DNA of 18,768 nucleotides. Origin: Nitrospinaceae bacterium (GTDB lineage Bacteria; Nitrospinota; Nitrospinia; Nitrospinales; VA-1). Positions 1 to 6,361 of the stretch are shown here, one piece after another. The stretch's first letter is position 1. Every line of letters begins with the position of its first letter. The DNA lies in NCBI GenBank assembly GCA_029937655.1, contig JAPYPK010000020.1, forward strand, positions 2,422 to 21,189, in the 5' to 3' direction. Both the position numbers and the translations under genes were made by a program. Under the pieces are notes generated by a model, which was given only the letters and a program-made list of their open reading frames with translations, did not search any database and was not told where the DNA came from.

Positions 1-828
1 CCCCATTGGAAAAACTAGAACTCGTGTCCACAATATTTGACTTGCGAGTGAAGCCGTCCCTGAATATGCAAATACGAAAAGAAGAATTAGAGGAAATTTA
101 CGATTAGGAGTTGATTTTTTTTCATGGTTAATTTTGTGTTTTCTGGCTGGAGTTTTGGACGATGAGTTTTTAATAAAATAACTTCGTAGAGGTATGCAGA
201 GGAGAAAAACTAAAAAATTCATTCCAATGGCGGTTAAATTAGTGTTGCTAACGCCAAAGTATTTTAATGCTATGCTTTGAGTGTAGATACAACCTGCGAC
301 AGCACCAAATGTGTTTAGGCTATAAAGAATAGAAACATCAGATAGAATACGTTCGCTATTTTTCCCGATCGACCAACTACCGATAAGTGGCAAAGTTGCT
401 CCCATACAGACTGTTGCTGGGAGCATGAGTGCTGTGCTAAGAAAAAACTCTATCCAATGAAGCAGGAAGCCTAACTCAATTGCCCCATTAACTATTGGGG
501 CGTAAAAGCCAGATATTAAATCGAGTCCGTAAGGGAAAAAAAGCCCGTAAAGTCCAATTAAACATTCTATTAGCCCGTAAAGTAGTATTAAGTTAACCTT
601 TTTTTTCTGTTTGTTTCTATGGCTAAGAAACAGGCCTATTCCCCATGCTCCTAAGGCTAAACCTGTCATAAAAGCGCACAAAACTGCACTAATTGCGTAT
701 AAGGTTCCCCCAAATACTAACGATAATTGTCGAATCCAAATAAGTTCGTATATTAGGCTTGCTGCACCTGAAATAAAAATACAGAAAAAAGGAATGAACT
801 TGGAAGGGGTAATAAGGAAGGCATTCAT
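1..828 (-). CDS. Fused MFS / spermidine synthase-like membrane protein, N-terminal part (cut by left window edge)
   Basis: The minus strand is open from an ATG at 828 down to base 1, giving 276 residues with no stop. An in-frame TAA at 852-850 lies upstream and the first ATG after it is at 828; no clear Shine-Dalgarno is seen. The protein begins MNAFLITPSKFIPFFCIFIS and is strongly hydrophobic, with about six membrane segments. The first helix carries GAASLIYELIWIRQLSLVFG followed by a second helix with FMTGLALGAW, a signature I recognise from the membrane half of fused MFS/spermidine synthase (spermine-synthase-like) proteins. A second copy-like helix (SGTASLASQILWTRVLVFPM) starts just before the edge, as expected for the internal repeat. 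The soluble aminopropyltransferase-like domain, if present, lies outside the window, so enzyme activity cannot be judged. It is transcribed divergently from the chaperone gene at 983. Family call fairly sure; function unknown. Confidence 0.75.
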   Translation of the reverse strand, partial: MNAFLITPSKFIPFFCIFISGAASLIYELIWIRQLSLVFGGTLYAISAVLCAFMTGLALGAWGIGLFLSHRNKQKKKVNLILLYGLIECLIGLYGLFFPYGLDLISGFYAPIVNGAIELGFLLHWIEFFLSTALMLPATVCMGATLPLIGSWSIGKNSERILSDVSILYSLNTFGAVAGCIYTQSIALKYFGVSNTNLTAIGMNFLVFLLCIPLRSYFIKNSSSKTPARKHKINHEKKSTPNRKFPLILLFVFAYSGTASLASQILWTRVLVFPMG

Positions 829-878
829 ATTAAATTTGAAAACAAATATTTAGAACTAGGATTGTCTTTTTTTAAAGT

Positions 879-907
879 TTGATCCATAGGTTTGCATCTC
901 CTATAAA
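879..907 (+). promoter_or_regulatory. Probable sigma70 promoter for the SurA-like gene
   Basis: TTGATC (879-884) and TATAAA (902-907) are separated by exactly 17 bp. The -35 matches consensus at 4 of 6 positions and the -10 at 5 of 6. Transcription would start near 914, leaving a leader of about 70 nt that holds a small perfect hairpin (AAGGG 922-926, CCCTT 931-935) before the start codon at 983. Inferred from sequence only. Confidence 0.5.
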
Positions 908-982
908 GGAGTGATATTCTGAAGGGACTACCCTTAAATTAAAATGGGACATCAACTTTTAACAGATTTTTGGAGTGATTTC

Positions 983-2017
983 ATGCTTGTGGCAAAAAAA
1001 CGAAACTTGCTGTTTACTATAGCAATTTTTTTCATTAGTTGTTTAGGAACGGTTTATGCTGAAAACAAACCTCTAGATATAAACCAGATTCCACCTATCC
1101 CTGATGTGGTTGCACGTGTAAACGGAAGCGATATTTCCGCAAAACACATTAAATTTCGATTTATGCAAGCTTTAAAAAGTGCGCAGGTACCAATGACATC
1201 ACCTCAGAAAGATAAAATTGTGCGCGAGGTCATAGACAAAGAAGTGGTCCGAGAATTAATGTATCAGGAAGGCCAGAAATTAAACTTGACAGTAGACCCA
1301 GTTGTTATAGAAACAGAATTACAGGCATTGAAGTCGGCGTATAATAATGAAGATGATTTTAAGAAAGCTCTTTTACAACGAGGCATCACTGAAGCTGATT
1401 TAAAAAAATCAATTGCAGTCGACGCGCAAGCACAAACCATTTTAAAGCAGCAGGTCAAAGGTATGGTGGGGGTTGATGATAACTTAGTCGAAAAGTATTA
1501 TAAGGATAACAAAGAAAATTTTCGTAGGCCTATGGCGTACCGAGCAAGTCATGTGCTTATCATGCCTTTTTCACCAGAACTCATTAAGAGTAGTAAGGTC
1601 GAGGATTTGCAAAAAAATAAAGAGGGACTTAGGGCCAAAGCCCGAGAAAAAATATTAGAAATCCAGACACAATTAAAAAGTGGGGTAGGCATAGAGCAAC
1701 TAGCAAAACAATACTCCCACGATGAGTCAACATCTCAAAATGGAGGTGATTTAGGGTTCTTTTATGCTGAGTCAGTAGAAAAATCATTTGCCGATACGGT
1801 GGCAAAATTAAAAGTTGGTGAAACCTCAGACATAGTTGAAACAAAGTTTGGATTTCATTTGATTGAGTTGACGGAAACTAAACCAGGTGAATATGCTCCT
1901 TTTTCTGATATGAAAGAAGCTATTCAGGAACATTTGTTTATGGAAGGTGCTCAAGGCCAAGTTTTGAATTATATTGCTAGCCTTAGAAAAAAAGCAGAAA
2001 TTGAAATTTTTTACTGA
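983..2017 (+). CDS. Exported SurA-like chaperone / parvulin-type peptidyl-prolyl cis-trans isomerase
   Basis: This is a 344-residue periplasmic folding factor. I chose ATG 983 because GGAG (972-975) sits 7 nt upstream and the protein then starts with a signal peptide: MLVAKKRNLL, a hydrophobic core, and a likely cut after VYA before ENKPL. An ATG at 944 in the same frame would add 13 residues ahead of the signal peptide and has no better ribosome site. Residues about 40-165 resemble the helical SurA N-terminal chaperone domain (VARVNGSDISAKHI, long charged helices). Residues about 185-300 form one parvulin (PPIC) domain, with RASHVLI, FAD, GGDLGFF, VGE and the closing TKFGFHLIEL. Only one parvulin domain is present, whereas E. 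coli SurA has two; SurA/PrsA/PpiC-type enzymes of this length are common. It probably assists outer-membrane or secreted proteins. It stands alone, with its own promoter and a terminator-like hairpin at 2100-2142. Confidence 0.88.
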   Translation: MLVAKKRNLLFTIAIFFISCLGTVYAENKPLDINQIPPIPDVVARVNGSDISAKHIKFRFMQALKSAQVPMTSPQKDKIVREVIDKEVVRELMYQEGQKLNLTVDPVVIETELQALKSAYNNEDDFKKALLQRGITEADLKKSIAVDAQAQTILKQQVKGMVGVDDNLVEKYYKDNKENFRRPMAYRASHVLIMPFSPELIKSSKVEDLQKNKEGLRAKAREKILEIQTQLKSGVGIEQLAKQYSHDESTSQNGGDLGFFYAESVEKSFADTVAKLKVGETSDIVETKFGFHLIELTETKPGEYAPFSDMKEAIQEHLFMEGAQGQVLNYIASLRKKAEIEIFY

Positions 2018-2099
2018 AAGATACTTGTGAACTTTAAAAACCTTCGATGGTGAAAGTCTAGTCTCATTTACGTCGAAACAGTTTGATAGTAAACCGTTG

Positions 2100-2142
2100 C
2101 CCGCAGTAGCACTTATACTTATACCTAGAGCGGGTTTTTTTT
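2100..2142 (+). terminator. Rho-independent terminator-like hairpin (end of the SurA-like gene, or attenuator before the DUF3386 gene)
   Basis: CCCGC at 2100-2104 pairs with GCGGG at 2130-2134 and is followed by eight T (2135-2142). Inside, TAG and CTA can add three pairs across a small AG/GA internal loop. The T-run ends only 6 nt before the AGGAG ribosome site of the next gene, so the hairpin may also act as a leader attenuator. A weak TTGCCC-17-TATACC promoter candidate (2098-2126) overlaps it. Confidence 0.6.
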
Positions 2143-2160
2143 ATATAGAGGAGATTGATA

Positions 2161-2838
2161 ATGGCAACATATACCAAGGAACAAGATGTAGCAACGACTC
2201 AGGAAGACGACCCTAAAGCAAGAGAAGCTCTGAGAGAAGTATTCGGCAATACAGCTCGCTGGTCTTCAGATTTTAATGGGTTTACAGCTGACGTTACCGT
2301 AAATATAAATGGCAGTGAGGAGTCCGGAACGGTTACGGTAAAGAATCCTAAGGAAATAGAACATTCCATTAAAAGCGAAAAACATAAGGAATTTTTAAGC
2401 GAAAATATGGCTTCCATCGCCATGCATAGAGGGCCTCGTTCGTTTGAAGATTCTGATGGAAAGTATAAATTAGCGTTTGCTGATGATGGGTCGCACCCTC
2501 AGGGAAGAGCAGTCACCATGGGGGGTGACGGGATGAGTTCTTTTTATCGTATTAAGGGCGGACGAATTCAACAGATTAATCGTAAGACTCCACGAATGTC
2601 TTTCACCATTAATGTTGAAGAAAGTGTGAAAAATTTAGAGGGTAAGTTCCTAACCCACAAATACACAGTATACTATTTCAACCCTGAAAACGGGTCCATT
2701 AAAGATGTCGAAAGCTATACTGATGATTTTAAGCGAGTGGGAAGCTTTGACTTACCCGAATACCGTCGGATCATAAATGCAGAGAGCGGAACAGTCGAAG
2801 CTGCGTTTATGAAACTGGAAAATCACAAAATATTGTAA
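2161..2838 (+). CDS. DUF3386 family protein
   Basis: The product has 225 residues and no signal peptide or membrane segment, so it is probably cytoplasmic. ATG 2161 is preceded by AGGAG (2149-2153) at 7 nt; an in-frame TTG at 2155 is a less likely start. The layout matches my memory of DUF3386: a front segment with a Trp and FNGFTADVTV, a middle FLSENMASIAMHRGPRSFED, then GDGMSSFYRIKGGRIQQI, and a beta-rich end with RMSFTINVEES, HKYTVYYFNPENG and a terminal LENHKIL. Length agrees with the roughly 200-230 residues usual there. The family is known mainly from cyanobacteria and plastid-bearing plants and has no established biochemical role; the repeated beta strands suggest a ligand-binding barrel, which is inference. 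It sits alone between two terminator-like hairpins, so it is probably a single-gene unit. Family call fairly confident, function unknown. Confidence 0.75.
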   Translation: MATYTKEQDVATTQEDDPKAREALREVFGNTARWSSDFNGFTADVTVNINGSEESGTVTVKNPKEIEHSIKSEKHKEFLSENMASIAMHRGPRSFEDSDGKYKLAFADDGSHPQGRAVTMGGDGMSSFYRIKGGRIQQINRKTPRMSFTINVEESVKNLEGKFLTHKYTVYYFNPENGSIKDVESYTDDFKRVGSFDLPEYRRIINAESGTVEAAFMKLENHKIL

Positions 2839-2864
2839 TTAGTTTATTACCTGATAATTTAATG

Positions 2865-2906
2865 AAAACCCGCTTAGAGATCCTTCGTTGCTTTGCGGGT
2901 TTTTTT
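2865..2906. terminator. Bidirectional rho-independent terminator between convergent genes
   Basis: AAAACCCGC (2865-2873) pairs with GCGGGTTTT (2895-2903) and is followed by more T up to 2906. Read on the plus strand it ends the DUF3386 gene; read on the minus strand the same stem ends in TTTT, 6 to 44 nt beyond the stop of the nucleotidyltransferase gene. The loop is about 21 nt. Confidence 0.8.
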
Positions 2907-2908
2907 AA

Positions 2909-3901
2909 TCAGACCACCGATTCATCTTTGATGTTTTTGCCATCGCCAATAGTTCTATTTTTTGCAATTACGGAACCCTTGACGGTTGAACCGGCACCAA
3001 TGGTAACTCCTTCCCATAAAATACTATTCTCAATTATGGCACCGCTTTTAATATTACAGTTTTGTCCAATGACGGTGTAGGGTCCTATCTGTGAATTTTC
3101 TGCGATTTGACAGTTGCGATCCACCAATGCCGGGGGAATAATAAGTGAGCTATTTAATTTATTGGGAGGCACTCCCTTTAAGGAAACTCTCTCATCAAGA
3201 GCATCTGAATTAACTTGTAAATAATTTTCACGGTTTCCCATGTCCTTCCAGTATCCCTTGTGAAGGTACCCATAAACCGGGACTTCATCCTGAATCATTT
3301 GAGGAAAAATGTGTTCAGTTGTTCCACAAAACTGACCCTCTGGGATGCGTTGAAAAATTTCTGGTTCTATGATTTGTATGCCAGTAAACATAACACGCGT
3401 GGTATTTTCCGGTTTGTTTATAGATGATGACCCAACGAAATGAACGATACGCCCATCTTTGCAGATTTCGATCGAGTCATATTGTTTTGGAGAAATATCT
3501 TGTCTGACCACTAGGGTTAACTTGGACTTATTTTCTTTGTGAAAAGCAATGACTTTATCAAGTTTGATATCTGTAATGATGTCACTATTTATGAGTATAA
3601 AAGGGCCACCATCAAGAAAGCTCTCCATTTTTTTGATTCCGCCAGCTGTCCCAAGAATTTTCTCTTCTCGAGAAAAATGAAGGTTCAAATTATGTGATTT
3701 TTGCTTCTCAAAGTAGTTAATGATGAAGTCAGGCAGGTGATGAACATTGACAACAACATCGGTGATGTTTGCCGATTCGAGGATATCAAAAGTGTGCGAT
3801 AGCAATGGTCTTCCAAGCACAGGAAACATCGGTTTTGGCAAAACATGAGTCAGAGGTTGAAGTCTTGTGCCAAATCCAGCGGCTAGAACCATTGCTTTCA
3901 T
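2909..3901 (-). CDS. Sugar-1-phosphate nucleotidyltransferase with left-handed beta-helix tail (NDP-sugar synthase)
   Basis: The enzyme should join a sugar 1-phosphate to an NTP, releasing pyrophosphate, to supply NDP-sugars for surface polysaccharide or LPS. ATG 3901 is taken as start (MKAMVLAAGFGTRLQPLTH); a TTG directly before it is also in frame. The protein has 330 residues. The N-terminus carries the GxGTR pocket (about residues 9-13) followed by LPKPMFPVLGRPLL, the signature of the family. ILINSDIITDI near residue 105 corresponds to the metal-binding Asp, and GYWKDMGNRENYLQVN near residue 225 matches the sugar-binding end of the domain. From about residue 245 to the end come imperfect hexapeptide repeats (IAENSQIGPYTVIGQNCNIK), as in GDP-mannose and glucose-1-phosphate enzymes. 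The substrate cannot be read from sequence. It follows mtnA by 57 nt and is last in the cluster. Confidence 0.85.
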   Translation of the reverse strand: MKAMVLAAGFGTRLQPLTHVLPKPMFPVLGRPLLSHTFDILESANITDVVVNVHHLPDFIINYFEKQKSHNLNLHFSREEKILGTAGGIKKMESFLDGGPFILINSDIITDIKLDKVIAFHKENKSKLTLVVRQDISPKQYDSIEICKDGRIVHFVGSSSINKPENTTRVMFTGIQIIEPEIFQRIPEGQFCGTTEHIFPQMIQDEVPVYGYLHKGYWKDMGNRENYLQVNSDALDERVSLKGVPPNKLNSSLIIPPALVDRNCQIAENSQIGPYTVIGQNCNIKSGAIIENSILWEGVTIGAGSTVKGSVIAKNRTIGDGKNIKDESVV

Positions 3902-3958
3902 CAAAACACTCTTGGGTAAACTGGTTTTTTAATGAATGGAAGAAGGTAAAAAGACATT

Positions 3959-4996
3959 TTACTGTTCCGAAAGGTTTTTGAGTGAGATTGTGTATGGCGG
4001 CTTTGCTATTCCTTTGTCAGTTATTATTGCGGTGACTAGATCGTTAGGTGTTATATCAAAAGCAGGGTGGGCAGCGGAGGCTCCTTCGGGTGTTATGCGT
4101 TTATTGTTTAGGCTAACAACTTCATCTTCTGAACGTTGTTCGATGGGAATTTCATCGCCGGAATTGAGAGATAGGTCCAGTGTCGAAATGGGAGCAGCAA
4201 CATAAAACGGAATCTGGTGTTTTTGTGCCAATACTGCAACCATGTAAGTGCCAATTTTATTGGCAACGTCTCCGTTGCCAGCAATTCGATCTGCTCCAAC
4301 TACAACCGCATCAACCTCTTTATTTTTCATGAAAAAACCACTCATGTTGTCAGTAATTAGTTTGACAGGAATATTATCTTCCATTAATTCCCAAACCGTT
4401 AGTCGTGCTCCTTGTAAAAAAGGGCGTGTTTCATCAGCAAGAACATTAATTTTTTTCCCCGCATTAGTCGCTGCACGTATTACGCCTAAAGCGGTGCCAA
4501 AACCGGCGGTTGCTAGTGCGCCGGCATTACAATGTGTAAGAACCGTACTCCCATCATCAATTAATGTTTGGCCAAAGTTTCCCATAGCCATATTGGCCTC
4601 AATGTCCTCTTTGTAAATATCTAGTGCTTCCTGTTTTAGTTTTTTCTTGAGTTCAGGAATACTTAGTAGTCGTGATTCACGAGCAACACGTTTCATTCGC
4701 TCGATTCCCCATGCCAAATTAACAGCAGTAGGGCGAGAGTTTGCGAGAGGTATGCACTTATCTTCAAGTTTAGAATAAAAATCATCGAAGTTGTCAGCGT
4801 AAATCGACGTAGCACCCAAGCTTACCCCCATAGCAGCGGAAACCCCAATAGCTGGCGCACCACGGATAATCATTGACTTGATTGCGTTAGCAACGTCATC
4901 AATTTCATTGCAATCAACAAAAACTTTTTCTAGCGGTAAACGTCTCTGATCAATCATTCGAACCATACCGTCAACGTATTCAACAGTTTTAATCAT
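3959..4996 (-). CDS. mtnA: S-methyl-5-thioribose-1-phosphate isomerase
   Basis: It converts methylthioribose 1-phosphate to methylthioribulose 1-phosphate in methionine salvage. The 345 residues match the family length. RGAPAIGV lies at residues 45-52. The catalytic pair is visible as Cys156 in THCNAGALATAGFGTALGV and Asp236 in VVGADRIAGNGDVANKIGT, which correspond to Cys160 and Asp240 of the Bacillus enzyme. The ATG at 4996 has AGGAA 6 nt upstream. The 88 bp gap to the preceding DUF167 gene contains a 6-bp hairpin (TCTTGC 5019-5024, GCAAGA 5036-5041). No other methionine-salvage gene (mtnB, C, D, K) adjoins it; the nucleosidase-like gene at 9273 could supply methylthioribose. Some family members are annotated as eIF-2B alpha-like, but the intact catalytic pair favours the isomerase. 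Confidence 0.93.
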   Translation of the reverse strand: MIKTVEYVDGMVRMIDQRRLPLEKVFVDCNEIDDVANAIKSMIIRGAPAIGVSAAMGVSLGATSIYADNFDDFYSKLEDKCIPLANSRPTAVNLAWGIERMKRVARESRLLSIPELKKKLKQEALDIYKEDIEANMAMGNFGQTLIDDGSTVLTHCNAGALATAGFGTALGVIRAATNAGKKINVLADETRPFLQGARLTVWELMEDNIPVKLITDNMSGFFMKNKEVDAVVVGADRIAGNGDVANKIGTYMVAVLAQKHQIPFYVAAPISTLDLSLNSGDEIPIEQRSEDEVVSLNNKRITPEGASAAHPAFDITPNDLVTAIITDKGIAKPPYTISLKNLSEQ

Positions 4997-5084
4997 TTAA
5001 AATTTCCTGATTTAAATGTCTTGCTAGACCAATAGGCAAGAACTAGTTTAAGTAAGTGGTAAAGTAATTTTTGGTAAACCAGCT

Positions 5085-5381
5085 TTATTCAATTGAGTGT
5101 ATTTTTTTTAAAAAATCAGATTTATTCATGCCGTTTATACGAATAATTTTTTTTCGTCCTCGTTGACCACTAAGTATAACTATCTGATGTGGACTAATAT
5201 TTAGTGTTTTGGCTAAAAACTTTACACACATTTTGTTTGCAGCGTCATCTACTGGGGGAGATGTTACACGGATTTTTAGTTGTTCATCATGGAGGCCACA
5301 TATTTTATTGTTTGCAGAACGTGGTTGAATGAACGCTGCAAACTGGATCCCACCTTCACAATCTTTTATATTCAGGGCCAT
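5085..5381 (-). CDS. DUF167 / YggU family protein
   Basis: A small protein of 98 residues in the DUF167 (YggU) family. The conserved core is visible: FIQPRSANNKICGLHDEQLK, then IRVTSPPVDDAANKMCVKFL, then VILSGQRGRKKIIRI. The family folds as a small alpha/beta domain and has no firmly assigned biochemical role. The ATG at 5381 lies 13 nt after the DivIVA-like stop codon and has no clear Shine-Dalgarno, so translational coupling is likely. YggT and YggU genes are often neighbours in bacteria, and here they sit in the same cluster with the DivIVA-like gene between them, which supports the assignment. Confidence 0.88.
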   Translation of the reverse strand: MALNIKDCEGGIQFAAFIQPRSANNKICGLHDEQLKIRVTSPPVDDAANKMCVKFLAKTLNISPHQIVILSGQRGRKKIIRINGMNKSDFLKKIHSIE

Positions 5382-5394
5382 GGAGTGAGAAATA

Positions 5395-5832
5395 TTACTT
5401 TCTTTTTTCTTGGCCAGCGAGGCTTTCTTGTGCAGAAACTTTTATTGTTTCAATTAGTTTTTTTTTCTCCTGCTTTATTTTTTCTATTTCTCTTTTTAGA
5501 TTAGATAATTCATGTTCAGCTTTTTTTTTATGCTGATTGGCGTGATCACGGGCTGCGTTGATTATTCGCTTAGCTTTTTCTTTTATTATGTCTGGAGTAA
5601 TTTCTTCGAATTCATTCTTCCTTTCTCCTTCTTTATGAGTCTTCTGTCCGTTAAATTCAGCTATGTTTTTGTTCTTTTTGTCGATTTCTTTTTTGAGTAG
5701 GTCTAGTTCTTCTGTGACCTCTCTAAAATCTTCAGCGACTAGATGCAGGAAAGTATCTACGTCTTCTTTGTTGTAGCCAAAAATTTTATCACGAAAACAC
5801 TGCTCAAGAATATCAAGGTGATTAAGCCGCAT
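5395..5832 (-). CDS. DivIVA-domain coiled-coil protein
   Basis: The product has 145 residues. The N-terminus (LNHLDILEQCFRDKIFGYNK, then EDVDTFLHLVAEDF, about residues 3-37) fits the DivIVA membrane-binding domain, whose hallmark is GY-x-x-x-x-VD-x-FL. From about residue 38 to the end the sequence is highly charged and Lys/Glu rich, a coiled coil interrupted around residues 60-80. DivIVA proteins oligomerise and mark curved membrane at poles and septa, steering division or wall growth; this one is shorter than Bacillus DivIVA and its partner is unknown. It starts 7 nt after the yggT stop codon and is followed 13 nt later by the DUF167 gene. YggT-DivIVA-YggU neighbourhoods are typical of Gram-positive division clusters, so finding one beside LPS genes is notable. 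Confidence 0.82.
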   Translation of the reverse strand: MRLNHLDILEQCFRDKIFGYNKEDVDTFLHLVAEDFREVTEELDLLKKEIDKKNKNIAEFNGQKTHKEGERKNEFEEITPDIIKEKAKRIINAARDHANQHKKKAEHELSNLKREIEKIKQEKKKLIETIKVSAQESLAGQEKRK

Positions 5833-5839
5833 AAAAAGA

Positions 5840-6139
5840 TTATTGCAACCTCATAGCGATCATTCCAATTGAATTAACCAGAAACGATTGAAGGAAAATA
5901 ATAATAAGTATTACTATCATTGGGGAAAAGTCAATTCCTACACCGCTCATGGGTAGGAATTGACGCACTCGATACAGAACGGGTTCTGTGATACTGTTAA
6001 GAAATTGAACGACAGGATTATAGGGATCTGGGTTAACCCAAGACAACAATGCGCGTATGATCATTATCCACATGTAAAGTTCTAAAACAATTTTGAGGAT
6101 CTGTGCTGTAGCAGATAAAAAATTACCTATTATGAACAT
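5840..6139 (-). CDS. YggT family membrane protein
   Basis: A 99-residue integral membrane protein with two hydrophobic helices, about residues 8-32 and 70-93. The diagnostic stretch between them is IIRALLSWVNPDPYNPVVQF followed by LNSITEPVLYRVRQFLP, as in the YggT/Ycf19 family, and it ends DFSPMIVILIIIFLQSFLV. The family is linked to membrane-protein insertion, cell division or, in plastids, nucleoid organisation; the molecular role is open. It is the first gene of the minus-strand cluster, with ATG at 6139 about 87 nt downstream of the predicted transcription start. Ribosome site weak. Confidence 0.9.
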   Translation of the reverse strand: MFIIGNFLSATAQILKIVLELYMWIMIIRALLSWVNPDPYNPVVQFLNSITEPVLYRVRQFLPMSGVGIDFSPMIVILIIIFLQSFLVNSIGMIAMRLQ

Positions 6140-6232
6140 CGGATGATTCTCGTAGGTCAGAGTGGGGTAAAGTCAACTAAACCAACAGATAGCATTACTT
6201 AAAATCACTAGAAAATAAAATAAGCTAATATT

Positions 6233-6261
6233 AAAATATCCAATAACTCTCAGGATGTCAA
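6233..6261 (-). promoter_or_regulatory. Sigma70 promoter for the yggT-divIVA-DUF167-mtnA-nucleotidyltransferase cluster
   Basis: On the minus strand a perfect TTGACA (6261-6256) is followed after 17 bp by TATTTT (6238-6233). Transcription would begin near 6226, giving a leader of about 87 nt before yggT. No second equally good promoter was seen inside the cluster, although the 88 bp gap before mtnA could hold one. Confidence 0.6.
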
Positions 6262-6361
6262 TGCGTAAGAAGTGGTTGTAATCTTTTGGCAGTCTACATT
6301 TTAGTGAGAAATTTTTTTTAGCTTGAGCCATTAGTTATTGTAGAGGTGAGAAGTGCATAAA

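Noticed and set aside
611..853. Plus-strand frame of 80 codons near the left edge.
   Set aside because: It is antisense to the membrane protein gene at 1-828, whose translation carries clear family motifs.
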